DNA of 6,672 nt from Synergistales bacterium. GTDB taxonomy: Bacteria > Synergistota > Synergistia > Synergistales > Aminobacteriaceae. The stretch is from positions 1 through 6,672 of the forward strand of contig BNVG01000113.1 in assembly GCA_025997935.1 (NCBI GenBank), written 5' to 3'. The notes beneath the pieces were generated by a model, which ran no database searches, had not been told where the DNA came from, and was given only the letters and a program-made list of their open reading frames with translations. The translations under genes were made by a program, and so were the position numbers. Shown here piece by piece: positions 1 through 4,599 of the stretch. Every line of letters starts with the position of its first letter. The stretch's first letter is position 1.

Positions 1-88
1 GCGCAAAAAACGACGAGATTCCGGCCATATAAAAAGAAAGCCCTATACGATAACCAGCGGAGCCAAGCGGGTTGTCACAACCGGACAT
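1..88 (-). CDS. 5' end of an unrecognised gene downstream of uvrC, cut by the window edge
   Basis: Reading leftward from the ATG at 88-86, 29 codons stay open to the edge of the window. The peptide begins MSGCDNPLGSAGYRIG and continues with a hydrophobic stretch rich in Phe, Tyr, Ile, Ser and Ala, so the N-terminus could be a first membrane segment, but too little is visible to name a family. The start is well supported: a GGAG Shine-Dalgarno core at 100-97 is 8 nt upstream of the ATG. The start lies 20 bp after the uvrC stop codon with no hairpin or terminator between them, so it is probably the second gene of a uvrC transcript. The function is unknown. Confidence 0.6.
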   Translation of the reverse strand, partial: MSGCDNPLGSAGYRIGLSFYMAGISSFFA

Positions 89-96
89 GGCGTCAA

Positions 97-100
97 CTCC
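97..100 (-). promoter_or_regulatory. Shine-Dalgarno site for the partial gene at 1-88
   Basis: GGAG preceded by an A-run (AAAAAGGAG on the minus strand) lies 8 nt before the ATG at 88. It sits in the 20-bp gap after the uvrC stop and is the main evidence that a short, window-truncated gene begins here. Confidence 0.65.
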
Positions 101-108
101 TTTTTGTT

Positions 109-1623
109 TTATTTTTCTTTGTTCAAATGCTCAAGTATCTTCTTGGCCAAAGACGGCCCGACGCCGGGCATGACGCAAAGCTCATCCGCCGTCAGGGCGG
201 CGATGCGCTGCACACTCCCGAATTTTACTAAAAGCTGTGCGGCCCGGTTTTTGCCTATCCCAGGGATTTCCTCTAACGCGGAACGTCTCAGACGGGAGGC
301 GCGCGCGTTTCGGTGCGTTGTGATGGCGTAGCGGTGCACCTCGTCACGCGCTTGCTGCAACAGCCTGAGAACGGGGTTGTCGTACGACAGGCGCAGAGGC
401 TCCGCGACGTTTGGCCGAAAAATAAGCTCTTCTTCTTTGGCAAGAGATATAACCAGCGGGTTTTCCGGCGGGTTGAATATTTTATCAAGTTTTACGGCCT
501 CTTTTTTAAGTTCTTCCAGCGCGGATATGGCGAACTCCAACTGCACAGGGCCTCCGTCTATCAGAATCAGCTGAGGCGTGGGCTCCGTGTTGTCTAAAAC
601 GTGACGATAGCGCCGCGACACGGTCTCTTTTATGGCGCGAAAGTCGTCGACTTCGCCCTCCGCCAGCGTGCGTATTTTGAAGCGGCGGTAGAGCGACGGG
701 TTTGGACGGCCCTGTTCAAATACGACGCAACAGCCATACGTCTCCTTGCCCGACATGTGTGAAATATCAAAAGCGTCTATACGCCACGGGATTATTTTAA
801 GCCCCAGGATCTCCTGCGCGCTCGTAAGGGTTTTCCAGGCGTCGGAGTTCAGGTCTTCCTGAAGAGGCGCGGACACGCGCTGGCGCGATACCCTCCATAT
901 AGCGCGTATGGTGTCGCGGTATCGCGCGGCTTCCTCGAAGGCCATTTTTTCGGCGGACGAGTCCATGCGGCGTCTCAGGTTCTCCACAAGCTCGGCGTGT
1001 TGGCCGCGCAAAAGCAAAATGACGTCGTTGACGCGCTCGCGGTATTCGCTCTCCGTCGCGAGAGCGGCGCACACGCCCATACAGCGGCCTAAGGAATATT
1101 CTATGCAGGGGCGTATTTTCCTCGAACGGGTCGGGTCGCTTGAAATTTCGGAGCGGCAGGTTCTGAGCGAAAAGTATCTTTCGATGAGGCGCATCAGGTC
1201 GTGAATGTTCCCGGCGCTTACGTAGGGGCCAAACCATACGGAGCCGTCGGACTCTTTTTTGCGGGTGACGACGAGGCGCGGAAACGGCTCGTTCGTGATA
1301 CGAAGGTAGGGATAGCGGTCTGACATTTTGAGATCTACGTTAAAGAAGGGCGAGTAGCTGCGTATGAGCTTCGCCTCTATGATAAGCGCCTCGGCCTCCG
1401 TCTCGGCTCTTATGATTGAGATGTCCTCTATAAGCGAGACGAGCTTTCGCAGACGCGGCGACGCGAACGACGAGCCTCCGTGGCGAAAATAGGACGAAAC
1501 GCGGCGCTTGAGTTTTATGGCCTTTCCGACGTACAAAACATCACCCTTGGCGTCCCTCATAATGTAGACGCCGGGTTTTTCCGGAAGAGTTTTCAAAATG
1601 GCGGCGATATTTGGCTTTGTCAT
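109..1623 (-). CDS. uvrC: UvrABC excision repair endonuclease subunit C, compact form
   Basis: UvrC makes the 3' and 5' incisions flanking a bulky DNA lesion after UvrA/UvrB recognition. Visible domains in order: the GIY-YIG nuclease at about residues 14-100 (GVY 18-20, YVG 31-33, Arg40/41, Glu83, Asn95); four cysteines, Cys156, 173, 181 and 185, in the RxC...PCxxxxxxxCxxxC pattern that carries the 4Fe-4S cluster in E. coli UvrC; the UVR motif that binds UvrB at about 207-241; the RNase H-like nuclease at about 280-440 with Asp286, Asp327, Asp356 and His430 matching E. coli Asp399, Asp438, Asp466 and His538; and a tandem helix-hairpin-helix at about 450-500. It has 504 residues against about 610 in E. 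coli. The loss is concentrated between UVR and Asp286, where only about 45 residues remain instead of about 160. The ATG at 1623 is the only plausible start: an in-frame TAA lies 8 codons upstream, and the family starts about this far before GVY. It has no properly spaced ribosome binding site (see promoter). Confidence 0.97.
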   Translation of the reverse strand: MTKPNIAAILKTLPEKPGVYIMRDAKGDVLYVGKAIKLKRRVSSYFRHGGSSFASPRLRKLVSLIEDISIIRAETEAEALIIEAKLIRSYSPFFNVDLKMSDRYPYLRITNEPFPRLVVTRKKESDGSVWFGPYVSAGNIHDLMRLIERYFSLRTCRSEISSDPTRSRKIRPCIEYSLGRCMGVCAALATESEYRERVNDVILLLRGQHAELVENLRRRMDSSAEKMAFEEAARYRDTIRAIWRVSRQRVSAPLQEDLNSDAWKTLTSAQEILGLKIIPWRIDAFDISHMSGKETYGCCVVFEQGRPNPSLYRRFKIRTLAEGEVDDFRAIKETVSRRYRHVLDNTEPTPQLILIDGGPVQLEFAISALEELKKEAVKLDKIFNPPENPLVISLAKEEELIFRPNVAEPLRLSYDNPVLRLLQQARDEVHRYAITTHRNARASRLRRSALEEIPGIGKNRAAQLLVKFGSVQRIAALTADELCVMPGVGPSLAKKILEHLNKEK

Positions 1624-1629
1624 GTAAAA

Positions 1630-1638
1630 AGTATAACA
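1630..1638 (-). promoter_or_regulatory. Extended -10 promoter element for uvrC
   Basis: On the minus strand the sequence is TGTTATACT, a TGn extension followed by TATACT (consensus TATAAT, one mismatch). No convincing -35 hexamer is seen 17 bp upstream (TTTTAA), as is usual for extended -10 promoters. Only seven bases separate it from the uvrC ATG, which would place the first transcribed base at or next to the start codon. An SD-like AAGAGGT lies upstream of this -10 (complement of about 1647-1653), too far from the ATG to serve it. Confidence 0.45.
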
Positions 1639-1665
1639 GAAATTTTACCTCTTAAAATCTCGGGG

Positions 1666-1676
1666 GGCGTCACGCC
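1666..1676. repeat. Perfect 11-bp palindrome, possible operator
   Basis: GGCGT-C-ACGCC forms two perfect 5-bp arms around one base. It covers the place where a -35 element for the rightward promoter would lie and is about 30 bp upstream of the uvrC -10. A repressor or activator site is possible, but a short GC-rich palindrome can also occur by chance. No binding protein can be named from sequence. Confidence 0.25.
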
Positions 1677-1688
1677 GGTATGTTTTTA

Positions 1689-1697
1689 TGCTAAAAT
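1689..1697 (+). promoter_or_regulatory. Extended -10 promoter element for the GNAT-NYN-whiA operon
   Basis: TGCTAAAAT reads as a TGn extension followed by TAAAAT (one mismatch to TATAAT). Transcription would begin near 1704, giving an untranslated leader of about 18 nt that contains the ribosome binding site. The 17-bp-spaced -35 position (GTCACG) is poor and overlaps the palindrome at 1666-1676. Confidence 0.4.
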
Positions 1698-1707
1698 CGA
1701 CGGCGAA

Positions 1708-1714
1708 GAGGTGA
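1708..1714 (+). promoter_or_regulatory. Shine-Dalgarno site of the GNAT gene
   Basis: GAGGTGA ends 7 nt before the ATG at 1722 and 10 nt before the adjacent ATG at 1725. The spacing supports the first of the two tandem ATG codons, although either could be used, with a one-residue difference. Confidence 0.6.
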
Positions 1715-1721
1715 AGTTTTA

Positions 1722-2222
1722 ATGATGGAGAAAATAAAAGCGGACATTGAAATCAAGAGCGCGTACGACGCTCTTGACGCTATACGTTCGCTCTTTGACG
1801 AATACGCGGCCTCGCTTGGTATAGATTTGAGTTTCCAAAACTACAAGCGAGAACTTGACGAACTCCCCGGCAAATACGCGCCTCCTCTCGGCAGACTGTA
1901 TCTGGCCCGCGTGGACGGCGTAGCGGCGGGTTGCGTGGCTTTGCGCCCCTTTGGCGACGACGCCCGCGCGGACAGGCCATCTGAGATGAAGCGTCTCTAC
2001 GTCCGCCCGGAGTTTAGAGGGCTTAAACTCGGCAGGGCGCTGATAGAAAAAATTATCGCCGACGCTCGTGTCATGAACTATTCTCATATTCTTTTGGACA
2101 CGCTGGATAGACTTGAAGTCTCCTTGGCGCTCTACAAAAAAATGGGTTTTTACGAAATAGCCCCTTATTATCACAACCCGTATCAGGGGGCTATTTATCT
2201 GAGATTTGATATAAAACTATAA
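1722..2222 (+). CDS. GNAT-family N-acetyltransferase
   Basis: This is a 166-residue single-domain GNAT protein predicted to transfer an acetyl group from acetyl-CoA to an amine on an unknown substrate in the cytoplasm. The acceptor-side N-terminal half covers about residues 1-60. Motif A strand β4 and helix α3 are clear at about 88-116 (EMKRLYVRPEFRG followed by LKLGRALIEK), and motif B follows with the typical LLDTL and ALYKKMGFYEIAPYY segments at about 124-150. The ending NPYQGAIYL matches a common subgroup related to small-molecule or amino-acid acetylases. The pyrophosphate-binding loop, usually R/Q-x-x-G-x-G/A, here reads Arg99-Gly-Leu-Lys102-Leu-Gly104, so the first conserved Gly is Lys. 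It is the first gene of a rightward operon, 20 bp before the NYN gene. The substrate cannot be inferred. Confidence 0.9.
   Translation: MMEKIKADIEIKSAYDALDAIRSLFDEYAASLGIDLSFQNYKRELDELPGKYAPPLGRLYLARVDGVAAGCVALRPFGDDARADRPSEMKRLYVRPEFRGLKLGRALIEKIIADARVMNYSHILLDTLDRLEVSLALYKKMGFYEIAPYYHNPYQGAIYLRFDIKL
2155..2196 (+). repeat. 10-bp perfect inverted repeat inside the 3' end of the GNAT gene
   Basis: AAATAGCCCC at 2155-2164 pairs perfectly with GGGGCTATTT at 2187-2196 around a 22-nt loop, about 25 nt before the GNAT stop codon. In mRNA it could form a hairpin. It is not followed by a T-run and lies within conserved coding sequence, so an intrinsic terminator is unlikely. It may be an mRNA-stability or processing element, or chance. 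Confidence 0.35.
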
Positions 2223-2228
2223 ATCGGA

Positions 2229-2233
2229 AAGGA
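2229..2233 (+). promoter_or_regulatory. Shine-Dalgarno site that sets the GTG start of the NYN gene
   Basis: AAGGA, within GGAAAGGAAG at 2226-2235, ends 9 nt before the GTG at 2243. The next in-frame ATG at 2255 would be 21 nt away, so the GTG start is favoured. The choice adds only four residues to a low-complexity N-terminus. Confidence 0.6.
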
Positions 2234-2242
2234 AGTTTTAGA

Positions 2243-3697
2243 GTGCAAAATTCAATGACGGGCGCAAATTATCCATCGAGCTTTTCGGGCGCTGCGGGGT
2301 ATGGAACGGTAAGGCAAGGTTTCTCAGCGACTAATTACGCTATGCCGAGTTTAGAATGTAACATCGCGCTATTCATAGACCTTGAAAATTTTATCGGGAG
2401 CGCCGCCACTTTGGGTCTTCCAATTGATATTTCAAAAGTCATAACAAAACTCAGAGAAATCGGAAATGTTCGTAGCCGAAAGGCGTATGGAGATATGCAA
2501 AGAGCGCTTCAGGCCGTGGGGATGGGCAACCGTTTTTATGAGATTCGCCGTGATTTTCACGCCAACCTTATAGAAGTAGAGGACATCCCTTACATCACCC
2601 CTCATAAAAACGCCGCCGACATCAAATTGGTTGTCGAGGCTCTCTCTGTAGGGTATCAGAACGAATTTATCTCGCATTTCGCCGTGCTTGCCTCAGACAG
2701 AGACTACGTTCCGCTATATCAGAAACTCCGCGCCCTGAACAAGACCGTCATCACTATCGGCGTCGACAGAACGCATATGAACCCCATGATAGCCGAGGCC
2801 AGCGACAGACTTTTCTATTATGAACATCTTTTCCTGGGCGATACGGTGAGCGCGCTTTACGAGACTGAAGAGCAGACGTCCCCGTTGCGCTTTGAATATT
2901 TCGACCTGTTGACGCGATCTCTTCGCAAACTCGAGCATGATAATATCATGATTTCAGCCGAGGCTTTGTACGAGTCTATGCGTAACGCCCGCTCCGATTT
3001 CGACTTCGCCCTTATAGGCTGCCAATCTTTTTCTCAGTTCCTTCATCTGGCTCTCGAAAACGGATGTATAGAAGAAGACCCGCAGACCCGAGCGTTCAAA
3101 GTTTCGGTAAAATCCACGCCGCTTGCGCCCGCGCCAACCGTAAGTGAGATTAGCAAACCGTCTCCAGCGGTAACTGAGGCCGACGCCAAGAAAGAAGCCA
3201 AGATATACCGAAAAATTTTGAGCGACACGCTAAAAATACCGTTCCCCGAACTTCAAGTCAGAAAAGACACCATAAGCGTAATCCACAAGGCTCTCGACGA
3301 GCATTTCGGCGTAACCATCAAAGAAGCCCTGACGCATGACGACACTAACCAGAGCGGAAACCTCACGTTTAACGAGATAACGGATATAGTTCAGGAGAAG
3401 TTTCAGGAGGACGCGACGGAGACCAACCGAAGCGTCATCTACAAAATCGTGCTGGGTTTGCACTTCGCGCGATGCTTCTACGAGCAGAGGGGCGAGGTGT
3501 CGGATCTCACGTCCATAGAGGTTACGGGCATAGCGAAGCCCTACGACGTCTGGGAGGACGACCTCTACCGCAACTACATAGGTCAGCTCAAGTTCAACCT
3601 GCAAAGCCGTACGCTGCAAAACAGCGGCCTTGCGAAACTCCTCTACGAAAGCATAGAGGACGACGCCATGAGGAAAATAGAGGCCCTTAGAACTTAA
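2243..3697 (+). CDS. NYN-domain ribonuclease with OST-HTH/LOTUS domain
   Basis: This 484-residue protein is predicted to be a metal-dependent RNase joined to an RNA-binding domain. Residues 1-37 are a Ser/Gly/Ala/Tyr-rich, probably disordered leader. Residues about 40-197 form a PIN-like NYN (LabA/DUF88) domain with all expected acids: Asp46 and Asn49 in FIDLENF, Asp126 in KNAADIKL, and Asp152 and Asp154 in ASDRDYVPLYQKL. Residues about 214-290 resemble an OST-HTH (LOTUS) domain (FDLLTRSLRKL, then ISAEALYESMRN, then FSQFLHLALENGCIE). A Pro/Ala/Thr-rich linker (about 291-312) leads to a mostly helical region (about 313-484) that I do not recognise; it may hold further helix-turn-helix-like units. 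NYN plus LOTUS is a known bacterial and eukaryotic pairing (as in MARF1/limkain b1), linked to RNA cleavage or turnover. No signal peptide or membrane segment is visible, so it should be cytoplasmic. It sits 20 bp after the GNAT gene and 5 bp before whiA. Its RNA target is unknown. Confidence 0.88.
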   Translation: MQNSMTGANYPSSFSGAAGYGTVRQGFSATNYAMPSLECNIALFIDLENFIGSAATLGLPIDISKVITKLREIGNVRSRKAYGDMQRALQAVGMGNRFYEIRRDFHANLIEVEDIPYITPHKNAADIKLVVEALSVGYQNEFISHFAVLASDRDYVPLYQKLRALNKTVITIGVDRTHMNPMIAEASDRLFYYEHLFLGDTVSALYETEEQTSPLRFEYFDLLTRSLRKLEHDNIMISAEALYESMRNARSDFDFALIGCQSFSQFLHLALENGCIEEDPQTRAFKVSVKSTPLAPAPTVSEISKPSPAVTEADAKKEAKIYRKILSDTLKIPFPELQVRKDTISVIHKALDEHFGVTIKEALTHDDTNQSGNLTFNEITDIVQEKFQEDATETNRSVIYKIVLGLHFARCFYEQRGEVSDLTSIEVTGIAKPYDVWEDDLYRNYIGQLKFNLQSRTLQNSGLAKLLYESIEDDAMRKIEALRT

Positions 3698-3702
3698 TCA
3701 TT

Positions 3703-4599
3703 ATGCGCTCAGTAGTTGCCGAGCTTTGGGACGAGTGGGCGGATTATTCCACCGATGTCTTGGAGAGAGACTCTCAGGAGACGGCGGGGCTTGTTTTGGG
3801 GTTGCCTTTGGTCAAGCGCAAAAACTCAGACCCCGCAACGGTCTCTCTCGTGAGTTCGCGCCTCCTCGTGTTGCGGCGTCTTATCAGACTCTGGAAGAGC
3901 GCTAAATGGAGTGGACGGCTCGCTATGGCGTCTAATGTTCGCATCCCGCCCGGCATGAAGGGGATGGTGCGGATAGAGTTGCCGCGGGAGTTGTACGACG
4001 AGGTCGTGTCTTACGGGCGGGAAACCTGGGATTGGGTTCGCGGGCTTTTTGGGGCTTGCGGCTCTTTTTACGCGCCGCGCTCAGGATACTATATGACGCT
4101 ACGCATGACGGAGGCCGTTTCGATTAGAATGTCGTCTATGTTGCGCCGCGCCGACGTCAAGGGAGCGTGGCGCAACGCGGCGACGGGGACGATTAGAAAG
4201 CGCGAGCTTATTTTGCGCGCCCGGCAGGATATAGTGACGCTTCTCAGCAAAATGGGCTTTCCCGACATCTCGGTTCAGCTCGAAAGCGACGCCGTACTCC
4301 GAACGGTCAAAAGCCAGGCCAACAGAGAGCGCAACTGTGATACGGCCAATATTCATAAATCTCTCGCGTCGGCTCTGAGGCAAATGGATTTGGCGCGGCG
4401 TTTGACCGAAGGCGGGGCTATCCAGTCGCTGCCCGAGTCGTTGCGCGAGCTTGTCGAGCTACGCTTGGAGAGCCCGGACGCCTCGTTGGCCGAGCTTGGG
4501 AAACTCCTTGTCCCTCCCGTGACGAAAAGCACGGTCAAATATCGCTGGGGGAGAATAGAGGCGTTATTCTCATCCTCTCAAATTTCAGACGGTAGATAG
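3703..4599 (+). CDS. whiA: WhiA-family DNA-binding protein, divergent
   Basis: WhiA proteins combine a degenerate LAGLIDADG homing-endonuclease-like scaffold with a C-terminal helix-turn-helix. They act as a transcription factor in Streptomyces sporulation and affect cell division and nucleoid functions in Bacillus. Here residues 1-110 cover the first half-domain, which is strongly diverged: the usual first motif is reduced to AGLVLGLPLV at 29-38. The second motif is clear at 112-125 (VRGLFGACGSFYAP). Residues about 206-234 carry the family signature NRERNCDTANIHKS then ALRQMDLARRL. Residues about 240-288 are the WhiA C-terminal HTH, with LPESLRELVELRL and SLAELGKLLVPPVTKSTV. The length of 298 aa fits the family (about 295-325). 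The start is the ATG five bases after the NYN stop. An in-frame TAG lies five codons upstream and no good Shine-Dalgarno is seen (AGAGG is about 19 nt away), so translation is probably coupled to the NYN gene. Its last 65 bp overlap the opposing gene. The usual partners rapZ and yvcK are absent from the window. Confidence 0.88.
   Translation: MRSVVAELWDEWADYSTDVLERDSQETAGLVLGLPLVKRKNSDPATVSLVSSRLLVLRRLIRLWKSAKWSGRLAMASNVRIPPGMKGMVRIELPRELYDEVVSYGRETWDWVRGLFGACGSFYAPRSGYYMTLRMTEAVSIRMSSMLRRADVKGAWRNAATGTIRKRELILRARQDIVTLLSKMGFPDISVQLESDAVLRTVKSQANRERNCDTANIHKSLASALRQMDLARRLTEGGAIQSLPESLRELVELRLESPDASLAELGKLLVPPVTKSTVKYRWGRIEALFSSSQISDGR

Larger units (their letters stand above)
1624..1721. promoter_or_regulatory. 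Divergent control region between uvrC and the GNAT-NYN-whiA operon
   Basis: This is the only intergenic stretch of more than 25 bp in the window. It is AT-rich on both flanks with a GC-rich centre (about 1661-1678). It contains one extended -10 element facing each gene and a perfect 11-bp palindrome between them. Both transcription units must start here or be read through from outside, so it is the natural site of shared control. The elements are listed separately. Confidence 0.6.

Noticed and set aside
101..120. T-rich run that looks like the tail of an intrinsic terminator
   Set aside because: No stem precedes it on the plus strand and no rightward gene ends there. On the minus strand it encodes the Lys-rich UvrC C-terminus and the A-run before a Shine-Dalgarno site.
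797..1237. 146-codon leftward reading frame within uvrC
   Set aside because: It lies in another frame of the conserved uvrC sequence with an Arg/Pro-rich composition typical of a shifted frame. It does not supply the missing UvrC segment, so it is not evidence for a frameshift.
1480..1722. 80-codon rightward reading frame ending at the GNAT start codon, whose last bases overlap the ATG
   Set aside because: Most of it is antisense to the conserved GIY-YIG region of uvrC, the peptide resembles no family, and no ribosome binding site of its own was identified. The stop/start overlap is best explained by chance.
1719..2174. 151-codon leftward reading frame opposite the GNAT gene
   Set aside because: It is antisense to a clearly conserved GNAT domain and its peptide is rich in Arg, Val and His without recognisable motifs. 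It is a shadow frame.
3230..3619. 129-codon leftward reading frame opposite the C-terminal region of the NYN gene
   Set aside because: It has no recognisable domain and lies fully within the NYN/LOTUS gene, whose frame is continuous and well supported.
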